NCBI GenBank assembly: GCA_903881535.1 | Contig: CAIRTT010000454.1 | Span: forward strand, 1-17,219 | Source: an uncultured Armatimonadota bacterium | GTDB taxonomy: Bacteria; Armatimonadota; Armatimonadia; Armatimonadales; Armatimonadaceae | Length of the DNA: 17,219 nucleotides | Direction: 5' to 3' | Part shown: piece by piece, positions 5,836 through 13,540 of the stretch | Layout: each line of letters opens with the position of its first letter | Numbering within the stretch: position 1 is the stretch's first letter | Notes under the pieces: model-generated | The model's input: the letters and a program-made list of their open reading frames with translations, nothing else | What the model was told of the DNA's origin: nothing | The model's database searches: none | Position numbers and translations under genes: made by a program

Positions 5836-6894
5836 ATGTCTATTGAGCGCCCTATCCCAGCCAGTTTAAGCTCTGCTCCCAGAGCCAAATGCACATCGGA
5901 ATCCACACCATCCGTCCTTGCACAGCAGTTTGGAATTGCGTACCGGGATGGCGATATGCAGCTTGCAGAAAAGCTCCATCGTGAGCTGTTCAAGCAGCAT
6001 TTTTACAAGGTTCAGCTCTTTTGTGAGCGTCGGATTTTGCGGATGCAAACGGCGCTTGCCATTTTCGAAGCGGAGGACATCGCGATCGAAGCTTGGGAAG
6101 CCGTCATCCACTTGATACAGCGAAGGCAATTAGAGGTTCATTCCGACATCCACTTCATCCGGCTCTTGTTTAAAACCGCAAAGCATCGCTTTCTCGACAG
6201 GCTACGACGCAACGTCCATCGGGTATCGACTGTAGCGTTGGAGCGTCCATCATCCGATGGAACCTATATTGTCGAGCAGGATGCACAGCTTGGAAATGCA
6301 ACATCGGATCGGCCAGCCTGGTTGAGCGACAACCCAACGCTCCACCTTTTACAGTGTCTGTTTGCAGGGGATGTCAGTTTCTCGAACACCTGTGCGGTGC
6401 GTCCGAGGCGCCGCGCCAAGGTCTATCAGGCGGCGATTTTGTACTTGTTAATCACGGAAACGATGGCAATCGAAACGGACATCCCACCGTATGTGCCGTA
6501 CATGCTCGCAGCCTGCGGGCTGCAACAAAGCCACTGGGATGCGTTTCTTGCGGCGATGGGCCGGTGTGAATACCCTGGCCCGGATGCGATTCTCGCTGCG
6601 GTCAACATTGTCTTCGATACCAATGTCAACTCCCGAAAGTCTGTTTCGGTATTGAAATACGAATTCACACAGCTGATACCACATCCCGGTAGACGGCTTG
6701 TTCCAGGATCGTCAGCTGCCAAACAACGACAAACAGGGCCACCTCGCCCGCACCGCACACGTAATGCGAACGACCAACTGCAACCAGTTACCCCGGCTCG
6801 CGAGCCAGAAAGTCGAGCGCAAGCGTCTCTGCGCGCAGCATATCGCCAGGCGCGAGGTCGCCATCCACAACCAACCCTTCGAGATAGCGCTTGA
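5836..6894 (+). CDS. Sigma-70 region-2-like protein with basic tail, unknown function
   Basis: The 352-residue protein resembles an ECF sigma factor only in its N-terminal part: LAEKLHRELF...HFYKVQLFCERRIL, then FEAEDIAIEAWEAVIHLI (78-95) like the D-A-E-D core-binding helix of region 2, then HFIRLLFKTAKHRFLDRLRRNVHR (106-129) like the -10-recognition helix ending in an Arg-rich cap. No region 4 (-35 binding) is recognisable. The middle (about 165-285) is globular and unassigned. The last 70 residues are Arg/Pro/Gln-rich and probably disordered, and their last 107 bases lie antisense inside the cca gene. ATG 5836 lacks a Shine-Dalgarno; GTG 5803, 5815 or 5821 would add up to 11 residues. It could be a divergent sigma factor or another DNA-binding regulator. 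The possibility of a frameshift that lengthens the tail remains open. Confidence 0.6.
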   Translation: MSIERPIPASLSSAPRAKCTSESTPSVLAQQFGIAYRDGDMQLAEKLHRELFKQHFYKVQLFCERRILRMQTALAIFEAEDIAIEAWEAVIHLIQRRQLEVHSDIHFIRLLFKTAKHRFLDRLRRNVHRVSTVALERPSSDGTYIVEQDAQLGNATSDRPAWLSDNPTLHLLQCLFAGDVSFSNTCAVRPRRRAKVYQAAILYLLITETMAIETDIPPYVPYMLAACGLQQSHWDAFLAAMGRCEYPGPDAILAAVNIVFDTNVNSRKSVSVLKYEFTQLIPHPGRRLVPGSSAAKQRQTGPPRPHRTRNANDQLQPVTPAREPESRAQASLRAAYRQARGRHPQPTLRDSA

Positions 6895-8179
6895 CCGCGC
6901 CAAGCCATGGACCCGCCGGCCGCCCCCCGGCGAGACGCATTAAGGCCCCACCGTCCAGTGGCGAGACCGCCGATGCGACATCAACGCCCGCACACGCATC
7001 CGCAATGCGAGCTTTCAAACCATCCACATCAATCCGCACAGGGGTCCCACTGCCAATCGCATCCGCCAGCGCAAGCACAAACAAGTCATCCTGATACGAC
7101 CCAACCGCACGCACCAGCCGCCTTAGCGCCGTCCGGGACCAATCATCCGTTACCTGCCCAAAACGCATATGCAAACGCACAAGCTCGCAGACATCCCGGA
7201 TCGTGTCATTGTCAAACTTCAACCTGCCCAAAATCCCGCGGGCGATGTCAGCTCCAACATCCTCGTGGCCGTAAAAATGCACCGAACCATCCGCCCCAAC
7301 ACTCCGCGTCTGTGGCTTCGCAATGTCGTGCAAAAGCGCCGCAAGCCGCAGCACAATCCCCGCATCCTTTGGCAGCGCACCCAGCACCCTAAATGTATGC
7401 GTCCACACATCGTAGATATGCCACGCATTCTGCGTCACCCCATACAACGCACCGAGCTCGGGTAAAAAGTGTCCCAGAAGCCCCGTGGTTCGCATGAGCT
7501 CAAAGCCACCCTCCGCACCCTTTGCGAGCAACGTCTTTACCAGCTCATCCCGCACACGCTCCGCCGAAATCCCATGCTCGGGCGCCAATCTGTGCGCATG
7601 CCGAACAATCGCATCGTGGGTCGATTCATCGAGCACAAACCCAAGCTTTGCCGCAAAGCGACACGCACGCAGCATCCGCAACGGGTCATCCGTAAAGGTA
7701 ATATCCGGGTCACACGGCGTACGCAAAATCCCCGCAGCGAGGTCAGCACGCGCCATCCCCAGCGGATCCACAATCTCACGCGTATCGATATGCTGTAAAA
7801 ATGTGTTGACCGTGAAGTCACGACGTGCGGCATCGGATGCAATCGTCCCAGGCGTCACCACCGGCTTGCGGCTCCCGCTGCGATACGTCTCTGCACGCGC
7901 CGTCACCAGCTCAATCTGAACACCGTTTATATGCACCATCGCGGTCCCAAAGGCCGGATAGGTCACCGGGTGATGACTCGCTGCACGCACCTTCCAGAGG
8001 TGCATAGCAACCGCAGGCGCATCCCCCTCAAGCACAAGATCGATATCCGGCGTGCTTGTGTCAATCCCCAGAAGCTGGTCGCGCACCGCGCCGCCCACCA
8101 GCCACAAACCGCCATCCCACTCCGTCCCGCGCAATGCGGCAGAGAGGTATCTCAGGGCTTGGTCAACAATCGGTGTCAT
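6788..8179 (-). CDS. cca: CCA-adding tRNA nucleotidyltransferase with HD domain
   Basis: This class II nucleotidyltransferase builds or repairs the 3'-CCA end of tRNAs; a poly(A)-polymerase relative is the main alternative. The 463-residue protein has the class II head with GGAVRD (29-34) and the metal-binding D-I-D (45-47), then RRDFTVN (119-125), followed by the RNA-binding body (DPLRMLRACRFAAKLGF, 165-181) and an HD phosphohydrolase domain with LAALLHDIAKP (279-289; H284-D285) and FYGHEDVGA (302-310). The HD domain suggests extra 2',3'-cyclic phosphodiesterase or phosphatase activity, as known in some family members. ATG 8179 is chosen because a -10-like box lies just before it and the head motif is at the right distance. 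The 3' end overlaps the sigma-like gene by 107 bases in opposite orientation; the cca C-terminus looks normal. Confidence 0.92.
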   Translation of the reverse strand: MTPIVDQALRYLSAALRGTEWDGGLWLVGGAVRDQLLGIDTSTPDIDLVLEGDAPAVAMHLWKVRAASHHPVTYPAFGTAMVHINGVQIELVTARAETYRSGSRKPVVTPGTIASDAARRDFTVNTFLQHIDTREIVDPLGMARADLAAGILRTPCDPDITFTDDPLRMLRACRFAAKLGFVLDESTHDAIVRHAHRLAPEHGISAERVRDELVKTLLAKGAEGGFELMRTTGLLGHFLPELGALYGVTQNAWHIYDVWTHTFRVLGALPKDAGIVLRLAALLHDIAKPQTRSVGADGSVHFYGHEDVGADIARGILGRLKFDNDTIRDVCELVRLHMRFGQVTDDWSRTALRRLVRAVGSYQDDLFVLALADAIGSGTPVRIDVDGLKARIADACAGVDVASAVSPLDGGALMRLAGGRPAGPWLGAVKRYLEGLVVDGDLAPGDMLRAETLALDFLAREPG

Positions 8180-8185
8180 CGGGAC

Positions 8186-8194
8186 ACTATCCTA
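8186..8194 (-). promoter_or_regulatory. Leaderless-type -10 box of cca
   Basis: The minus strand reads TAGGATAGT ending six bases before ATG 8179. Either TAGGAT (9-base gap) or GATAGT (6-base gap) could serve as the -10 hexamer. There is no Shine-Dalgarno in the gap. Confidence 0.4.
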
Positions 8195-8237
8195 CACCCG
8201 CCCCCCAATACCTGACCACCCGCACACCAGCGCCGGG

Positions 8238-8246
8238 TAGTATAAA
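8238..8246 (+). promoter_or_regulatory. Leaderless-type -10 box of the MFS gene
   Basis: TAGTATAAA ends six bases before ATG 8253; TAGTAT or TATAAA may be the hexamer. The intervening CCTTGC has no ribosome binding site. A CTGACC about 20 bases upstream is at best a poor -35. The promoter lies in the 73-base gap shared with the divergent cca gene. Confidence 0.45.
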
Positions 8247-8252
8247 CCTTGC

Positions 8253-9587
8253 ATGCCCCCCACTCCAACCAGCCGCCGAAGCCCCTTCACCGCCCTCCGG
8301 CACCGGGATTACCGCTGGTTTTACATCGGACAACTCTTCTCACTCATCGGAACCTGGGTCCAATCGACAGGCCAAAACTGGCTCGTCACCCTGCTCTCTG
8401 ATTCTGAAAAACACGCATCCCAGTGGCTGGGCATCGTCGCCGTCCTCGGCGCACTCCCGATGTTCCTCGGGGCCTTTATCGGCGGTGCACTCGCGGACCG
8501 GATGCCAAAGCGTAACCTCATTCTCTCGATGCAGGTCATCCAGTGCATCCTCGCCCTCACCATGGGCCTCCTCGTAATTACAGGCCATATCAAGCTCTGG
8601 CACATCCCCATTTTCGCCGGCCTCCTCGGCATCACACAGGTCTTTGACATGCCCGCGCGCCAGGCATTTCTCATTGAGCTCGTCGGCAAAGATGACCTCC
8701 CAAATGCCATCGGGCTCAATAGCTCGATGTTCAATGGTGCACGCGTCATCGGCCCCCTCGTCGCCGCACAGCTCATCGAGCGCCTCGGCGCAGGACGCCC
8801 CGAAACCTCCGCCGTTGGCCTCTGCTTCATCATGAATGGCCTCTCCTATGTCGGCGTTATCGGTGGCCTCCTTGCCGTTAAAGCCGGGCGCACCGCTGTC
8901 GCAAAGTCCAAACAAGCGCTGGGCTCACAGCTCACAGAAGTCGCAAGCTATCTCAAGGCCTACCGGGCTGGCATCGCCCTCGTCTCCCTCCTCGCGGGCT
9001 GCTCCCTCTTCATGACCGGCGACTGGATTCTCCTCCCTGCGCTGGCAAAGTTTGGCTTGCACGCAAATGCGAGTGGCTACGGCACGCTCATGTCGATGCG
9101 CGGAGTTGGTGCACTCGCGGCAGCCCTCCTCCTCGCCACGTTCTCCGGCAGCATCCAGAACAAAGGCCACCTCCTCCTCGGGGCCGCCTTCTGCTGGGGG
9201 TTTTGCTCCCTGATGCTGGCCAACTGCGGCAGCATGGCTATCGGAAGATGGCTCATCATCGGTGTCGGCTTCAGCATGATTCTCTTCTTCGTAACCGCCA
9301 ACACCCTGCTGCAGACATCCACACCAGATCACCTTCGTGGCCGCGTGATGGGCGTGCACAGCTGGCTGATGATTGGTCTGACACCCGCCGGAAGCATCAT
9401 CGCAAGTAGCATCGCCGCATCCACAAATGTCGTCCGCGCCCTAACCATCGGCGGCACAGTCACGATGCTCATCGTTGCAGTGATTGCAATCAAAGCCCCG
9501 GCACTTCGCCGCGCCAAGCGCACCCTCCCCAAATGCCCCGTCCGCTTTCGGTCGGTGCGCGAGCGCATCGTTTCCCCGGATGCCTAA
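8253..9587 (+). CDS. Major facilitator superfamily exporter (MFS_3/EntS-like)
   Basis: The 444-residue inner-membrane transporter begins with a basic, Pro-rich cytoplasmic tip and FTALRHRDYRWFYIGQLFSLIGTWVQSTGQNWLV, the hallmark opening of the MFS_3 / enterobactin-exporter-like group. About twelve hydrophobic segments follow, the loop 2-3 signature GGALADRMPKRNLI (about 76-89) and, between helices 4 and 5, DMPARQAFLIELVGKDDLPNAIGLNSSMFNGARVIGPLVA, which is highly typical of this group. The C-terminus is basic. Relatives export siderophores, drugs or unknown small molecules by proton exchange; nothing nearby defines the substrate. The ATG is supported by the adjacent -10 box. The HAD gene starts 35 bases downstream and may be cotranscribed, although it has its own -10-like box. 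Confidence 0.9.
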   Translation: MPPTPTSRRSPFTALRHRDYRWFYIGQLFSLIGTWVQSTGQNWLVTLLSDSEKHASQWLGIVAVLGALPMFLGAFIGGALADRMPKRNLILSMQVIQCILALTMGLLVITGHIKLWHIPIFAGLLGITQVFDMPARQAFLIELVGKDDLPNAIGLNSSMFNGARVIGPLVAAQLIERLGAGRPETSAVGLCFIMNGLSYVGVIGGLLAVKAGRTAVAKSKQALGSQLTEVASYLKAYRAGIALVSLLAGCSLFMTGDWILLPALAKFGLHANASGYGTLMSMRGVGALAAALLLATFSGSIQNKGHLLLGAAFCWGFCSLMLANCGSMAIGRWLIIGVGFSMILFFVTANTLLQTSTPDHLRGRVMGVHSWLMIGLTPAGSIIASSIAASTNVVRALTIGGTVTMLIVAVIAIKAPALRRAKRTLPKCPVRFRSVRERIVSPDA

Positions 9588-9609
9588 CACGCATACAAAC
9601 CGCCTGCGG

Positions 9610-9615
9610 TACCAT
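9610..9615 (+). promoter_or_regulatory. Leaderless-type -10 box of the HAD gene
   Basis: TACCAT ends seven bases before GTG 9623, the in-frame start chosen for the HAD protein. No Shine-Dalgarno lies between them and no clear -35 is visible. The spacing matches four other genes in this window. Confidence 0.4.
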
Positions 9616-9622
9616 TGATGCC

Positions 9623-10258
9623 GTGAGCCAAGTACCTAAATCCGCATTTTTGACGTTTCCGCTGGTGGAAACACCCGGCGCCATCCTCTTCGACTGTGAT
9701 GGCACCCTTGTCGACACAATGCCTCTGCACTACAAGGCGTGGCACATGATGCTCGATGCACATGGCTTCGAAGACATTTTCCCGGTGGAAGAGTTCTACG
9801 CATTTGCGGGCACGCCCGCGCGGGAAGTGCTCGAGTATCTCGCCGACAATCACGCGGGACTGCGCGCATTTGATTTAAATCTCCTCACGGATGAAAAAGA
9901 AATGGCCTATCACGCTCTCGTTCCAAGTGTGACCGAGCTCCCGGAAATCGTGGCGGAAGCGCGGCGTTTTTACGGCAAAATCCCGATGGGCGTTGTGAGC
10001 GGCGGTCTCGGGATGGTCGTTCGGGAATCCCTGCGTATCACGGGCATCATCGATCTCTTCGATGTCATTATCGGCTCTGAAGATGTCACCCATGGTAAGC
10101 CTCATCCAGAGCCATTTCTCCTTGGAGCTGAGCGGCTCGGGGTCGCGCCGGAGTGCTGCGTTGTCTTTGAAGATGGTGTAAATGGCTTTATCAGCGCGCA
10201 TGCGGCGGGGATGAAAGTTGTGGATGTTACCCGCTGGATTACGCAGACACAGGCCTAG
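9623..10258 (+). CDS. HAD-superfamily phosphatase / phosphoglucomutase-like (YqaB type)
   Basis: The 211-residue cytoplasmic protein has the haloacid dehalogenase core: FDCDGTLVDTMPLHYKAWH with nucleophile D24 and acid D26, a helical C1 cap holding FYAFAGTPAREVLEYL, motif II in GVVSGG, and GKPHPEPFLLGAERLGVAPECCVVFEDGVNGFISAHAAGM carrying the motif III lysine and the motif IV acidic residues. The cap sequence resembles YqaB fructose-1-phosphate phosphatase and beta-phosphoglucomutase, so the substrate is probably a small sugar phosphate. The frame is open back into the MFS gene, but GTG 9623 is chosen because it leaves a 23-residue lead before the nucleophile and has TACCAT seven bases upstream; it has no ribosome binding site. 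Confidence 0.85.
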   Translation: MSQVPKSAFLTFPLVETPGAILFDCDGTLVDTMPLHYKAWHMMLDAHGFEDIFPVEEFYAFAGTPAREVLEYLADNHAGLRAFDLNLLTDEKEMAYHALVPSVTELPEIVAEARRFYGKIPMGVVSGGLGMVVRESLRITGIIDLFDVIIGSEDVTHGKPHPEPFLLGAERLGVAPECCVVFEDGVNGFISAHAAGMKVVDVTRWITQTQA

Positions 10259-10268
10259 CTCACGTAAC

Positions 10269-10286
10269 CGGTGGACACCGTGTTTT
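10269..10286 (+). terminator. Weak candidate terminator after the HAD gene
   Basis: CGGTG (10269-10273) and CACCG (10276-10280) form a short GC-rich dyad followed by TGTTTT. Because the central gap is two bases, only four pairs with a four-base loop are realistic. It lies 10 bases after the HAD stop, the right place for a terminator, but is weak. Confidence 0.3.
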
Positions 10287-10308
10287 CATGAGTAAAGGTG
10301 AGCCCACG

Positions 10309-10329
10309 GTATCAAAGCCACCTTGATAC
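10309..10329. promoter_or_regulatory. Candidate operator: GTATCAA-N7-TTGATAC
   Basis: A perfect 7-bp inverted repeat with a 7-base spacer lies directly on the -10 region of the oligopeptidase gene; the right arm shares bases with TACACT. A dimeric repressor bound here would block polymerase. No regulator gene adjoins it. A small RNA hairpin is the alternative, but there is no T-run. Confidence 0.4.
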
Positions 10330-10332
10330 ACT
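10327..10332 (+). promoter_or_regulatory. Leaderless-type -10 box of the oligopeptidase gene
   Basis: TACACT, with an upstream TG (TGATACACT resembles an extended -10), ends nine bases before ATG 10342 and directly touches an in-frame GTG at 10333. No Shine-Dalgarno precedes either start. Confidence 0.4.
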
Positions 10333-10341
10333 GTGCCATAC

Positions 10342-12384
10342 ATGTTTGTCCGTTCCCACACGCCTCCTGTAGCGAAGCAGGTTCCCGTCACCCACACCAT
10401 TCATGGTGTTACACGCATCGATGAGTACCATTGGCTGCGTGAGAAAGACAACCCGGAAGTACGCTCCTACCTAGAGGATGAGAACTCTTACGCCGACCGC
10501 ATGGCCGCGCACCTCGCGGAAAAACGCCACCATCTCTACAATGAACTAATCGGCCGCATCCAACAAACCGATATCAGTGTCCCCTACCGCAAAGGTAACT
10601 TTTCTTATTACATGCGCACCGAAGAGGGAAAGCAGTACTCCATTCACTGCCGAAAACCTATCGGATCGGATGTCGAAGAAATTGTCATCGATGGCAACAA
10701 AATGTCAGAAGGCCATGCCTTCTTCTCGCTGGGTACTGTGACCATCACCGACTGCGGCCGCTACCTCGCATACTCCGTTGACACCACCGGCTTTCGTGAA
10801 TACCTGCTCCACGTTCGCGATCTCGAAACCGGCTTGGACATCGCCAGCTTTGGCAAAGCCCGCGGCATCATTTGGGCAAATGACAGCGACAGCCTTTACA
10901 TCGTCACCGAAGATGATGCAAAACGCTCCGACACCATTTGGCGGACATCCCTGAGTAACCCGACAGAGCGGACGATTATCTTCCACGAGCCCGATGCCCT
11001 GTTCCGCGTATTTGCGACCAAAACCCGTGACAATGCGTTTATCGTGCTTGGAACCACCAGCCAGACGACGAGCGAACTTCACACAATCTTGGCGGATGAC
11101 CCTAAGGCATCCCCAGTGGTTGTGCTTCCCCGCGAGGATGGGCACGAGTACGACCTCGACCACCGGGATGGCCTGTTTTACATCCGGACAAACAAAAACG
11201 CGCCGCTTTTCCGTATCGTGGCCGCACCCGTTAGCGATCCTCAAGAGGAAAACTGGACAGAGGTGCTTGGGGTTGACACGGAAACGATGCGCGAATCCGT
11301 GGACTGCTTCGGTGGGCACCTCGTGATTAGCGAGCGCTGCGGTGGGCGACCACAGCTGCGTGTCCTGAGCTTTGCAACCGGGCAGGACCAGCTCGTATCA
11401 TTCCCAGAGCCAACCTACACCGTCAAACTCGACCAAAATCACTGCTTTGACACAACCACGCTGCGTATTTCGTACAGCTCACTGGTAATGCCAAGCTCCA
11501 TCTACGATGTCCACCTCGACACTCTCGAGCTCACGCTACTAAAGCAAACCGCAATCCTTGGAGGCTTTGACACGACAAACTATGTCAGTTCATTCCTCCA
11601 TGCGACGGCCCCGGATGGCACACGCATCCCGGTGAGCATCGTCCATCACAAAGACACACCTATAAACGGAACCGCGCCCTGTCTTCTCTATGGTTATGGT
11701 TCGTACGGCATCACCATCCCTGTCCAGTTCCAGAGCAGCCTCGTCTCGCTCCTCGACCGCGGGTTTGTCTACGCCATCGGGCATATCCGTGGAGGCGGAG
11801 ATCTCGGTAAGACGTGGCACGATGCCGGGAAAATGCAGCACAAACAAAATACATTTTCTGACTTTATTGCTGTCGGTGATTTCCTGAAGTCCGAAGGCTA
11901 CGCGCATCCACAAAGGCTTGCCATCCGCGGCGGAAGCGCCGGTGGCCTGCTCCTAGGAGCCGTCGTCAACCAACGCCCCGACCTCTGCAGACTGGTGATG
12001 AACTATGTGCCATTTGTGGATGTCATCAACACAATGCTCGATGACACACTTCCGCTAACGGTTGGCGAATACATCGAGTGGGGCAATCCCAATATCGAAG
12101 AGGAATATCACTGGATGCAGGCTTACAGCCCCTATGACAACCTCGAGGCGAAGGACTATCCGAGCACACTGGTGCGTACTGGGTACAACGACTCACAGGT
12201 GATGTACTGGGAGCCGGCGAAGTATGTTGCACGTAAACGCCGCTTGAAAACAGATTCCAACACACTCCTTTTCATTACCGATCTCTCAAGCGGACACGGC
12301 GGTGCAAGCGGCCGGTACGATGCAATGCGTGACCTTTCCTGGGACTACACATGGCTTTGTGACCAGCTGGATGTACAGATTTAG
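10342..12384 (+). CDS. S9A prolyl-oligopeptidase family, oligopeptidase B-like
   Basis: The 680-residue serine peptidase cleaves short peptides, in oligopeptidase B after basic residues. The N-terminal part (TRIDEYHWLREKDNPEVRSYLEDEN, then LIGRIQQTDISVPYRKGNFSYYMRTEEGKQY) closely follows the OpdB pattern. A beta-propeller region (about 80-400) is followed by the alpha/beta-hydrolase domain. The catalytic residues are S532 in RGGSAGG, D617 in GYNDSQV and H652 in SGHGG. LLYGYGSYG forms the oxyanion region, and HIRGGGDLG and EWGNP...YSPYDN are signatures. ATG 10342 is preferred; the in-frame GTG 10333 adds three residues. There is no signal peptide, so it is probably cytoplasmic. A dyad overlaps its -10 box. 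It lies 85 bases before the M42 aminopeptidase gene, so peptide breakdown genes are neighbours. Confidence 0.9.
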   Translation: MFVRSHTPPVAKQVPVTHTIHGVTRIDEYHWLREKDNPEVRSYLEDENSYADRMAAHLAEKRHHLYNELIGRIQQTDISVPYRKGNFSYYMRTEEGKQYSIHCRKPIGSDVEEIVIDGNKMSEGHAFFSLGTVTITDCGRYLAYSVDTTGFREYLLHVRDLETGLDIASFGKARGIIWANDSDSLYIVTEDDAKRSDTIWRTSLSNPTERTIIFHEPDALFRVFATKTRDNAFIVLGTTSQTTSELHTILADDPKASPVVVLPREDGHEYDLDHRDGLFYIRTNKNAPLFRIVAAPVSDPQEENWTEVLGVDTETMRESVDCFGGHLVISERCGGRPQLRVLSFATGQDQLVSFPEPTYTVKLDQNHCFDTTTLRISYSSLVMPSSIYDVHLDTLELTLLKQTAILGGFDTTNYVSSFLHATAPDGTRIPVSIVHHKDTPINGTAPCLLYGYGSYGITIPVQFQSSLVSLLDRGFVYAIGHIRGGGDLGKTWHDAGKMQHKQNTFSDFIAVGDFLKSEGYAHPQRLAIRGGSAGGLLLGAVVNQRPDLCRLVMNYVPFVDVINTMLDDTLPLTVGEYIEWGNPNIEEEYHWMQAYSPYDNLEAKDYPSTLVRTGYNDSQVMYWEPAKYVARKRRLKTDSNTLLFITDLSSGHGGASGRYDAMRDLSWDYTWLCDQLDVQI

Positions 12385-12435
12385 TCGTTTATAGGGTGAG
12401 GTTTGGGTAATATCCTGCCGAAAATCGTAACGTAG

Positions 12436-12448
12436 AGCGCATTGCGCT
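12436..12448. other. Short hairpin upstream of the M42 gene
   Basis: AGCGC (12436-12440) and GCGCT (12444-12448) form a 5-bp GC-rich stem with a 3-base loop, 21 bases before the M42 ATG. A TAATAT about 30 bases upstream could be the -10 box, placing the hairpin in the 5' leader. It is not followed by a T-run. Confidence 0.3.
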
Positions 12449-12469
12449 TCAAATTTAAGGACAGACACC

Positions 12470-13537
12470 ATGAATGATGCAGCACTGGATTTCCTGAAGG
12501 AACTCGTTGAGACACCATCCCCAAGTGGCTACGAAGAGCGCAATGCAGCCGTTTTCCGCAGCTATGTCGGCGCATTTGCGGACACCATCGAAACGGATGC
12601 CATGGGCTCCGTCATCGCATCGGTAAACCCGGAAGGCTTCCCAAAAATCATGCTGGCCGGCCACATCGATGAAATTGGCTACCAAGTCAGCTACATCGAT
12701 GAAAATGGCTATATCTTCTTCAGCCGTGTTGGCGGGCATGACCTCACCAATGCCGTTGGACAGCGTGTTCAGATACACACCGGTAAGGGCGCCGTCCCAG
12801 GTGTTATCGGCAAGAAACCTATTCACGTGATGACACCCGATGAGCGTACCAAGGCGCCTGTGCTGGAAGGCCTCTGGGTGGATGTTGGTGCGGTCAATCG
12901 CACAGAAACCATCGATGCCGGGGTTCAGCTCGGAGATGCGATTACCATCGATGCAGGCTTTACCCGCCTCGTTGGTGACCGTGCTGCAGCCCGCGCATTT
13001 GATAACCGTGTAGGGGCTTGGGCTGTTGCCGAAGCGCTTCGCCGCGTCAAGATGCTTCAGCCGGAAGCCGCCGTGTTCGCGGTTGCCACCGTCCAGGAAG
13101 AAGTTGGCCTCCGCGGCGCAAAGACCAGCGCCTTTGGTATCAACCCTGAAATCGGCATCGCCGTTGATGTCACATTTGCAACGGACTTCCCGAGCATGGA
13201 CAAGCGCCTGCACCCGGATGTCAAGCTGGGCAATGGACCTACGATTCTCCGCGGAGCGAATGCGAACCGCAAGCTCGCAGACAGACTCGTAGAACAGGCC
13301 GTTGAATACAAAATCCCATACCAGATTGAGGTGTATGGTGGTGGAACAGGTACGGATGCAAACGCGATGCAGGTCAGCCGTGCAGGCATGATCACCGGAC
13401 TTGTCGGAATTCCGCTGCGCTATATGCACACGCCGTGTGAGATTGTTTCCCTCGCGGATGCCGATAATGCGGCGGAGCTGATGGCGCGTACAGCAGCATC
13501 GGTGAAGCCTGGCGAATCCTGGATTCCAGGAAACTAG
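12470..13537 (+). CDS. M42-family aminopeptidase (glutamyl aminopeptidase/endoglucanase-like)
   Basis: This cobalt/zinc aminopeptidase, usually a large dodecameric cytoplasmic shell, trims short peptides from the N-terminus. The 355 residues carry the M42 metal ligands: H65 and D67 in AGHIDEIG, D178 in AFDNRVG, E210/E211 in VQEEVGLRGAK, D233 in AVDVT and H320 in RYMHTP. The GGGTGTDANAMQ loop (291-302) is characteristic, and the PDZ-like insert (about 70-165) is present. Length is normal. ATG 12470 has AAGGA eight bases upstream, so unlike several neighbours it uses a Shine-Dalgarno. It is separated by 3 bases from lnt, implying cotranscription, and follows the S9 oligopeptidase, whose products it could process further. 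Confidence 0.93.
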   Translation: MNDAALDFLKELVETPSPSGYEERNAAVFRSYVGAFADTIETDAMGSVIASVNPEGFPKIMLAGHIDEIGYQVSYIDENGYIFFSRVGGHDLTNAVGQRVQIHTGKGAVPGVIGKKPIHVMTPDERTKAPVLEGLWVDVGAVNRTETIDAGVQLGDAITIDAGFTRLVGDRAAARAFDNRVGAWAVAEALRRVKMLQPEAAVFAVATVQEEVGLRGAKTSAFGINPEIGIAVDVTFATDFPSMDKRLHPDVKLGNGPTILRGANANRKLADRLVEQAVEYKIPYQIEVYGGGTGTDANAMQVSRAGMITGLVGIPLRYMHTPCEIVSLADADNAAELMARTAASVKPGESWIPGN

Positions 13538-13540
13538 CGC

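Noticed and set aside
8340..8915. 191-codon acidic minus-strand frame inside the MFS gene
   Set aside because: The transporter reads through this region with its family signature; the acidic antisense protein is the usual shadow of hydrophobic coding sequence.
12455..13429. Long 324-codon minus-strand open frame antisense to the M42 gene
   Set aside because: The plus-strand M42 protein has all family metal ligands; the antisense frame is a composition shadow with no recognisable motif.
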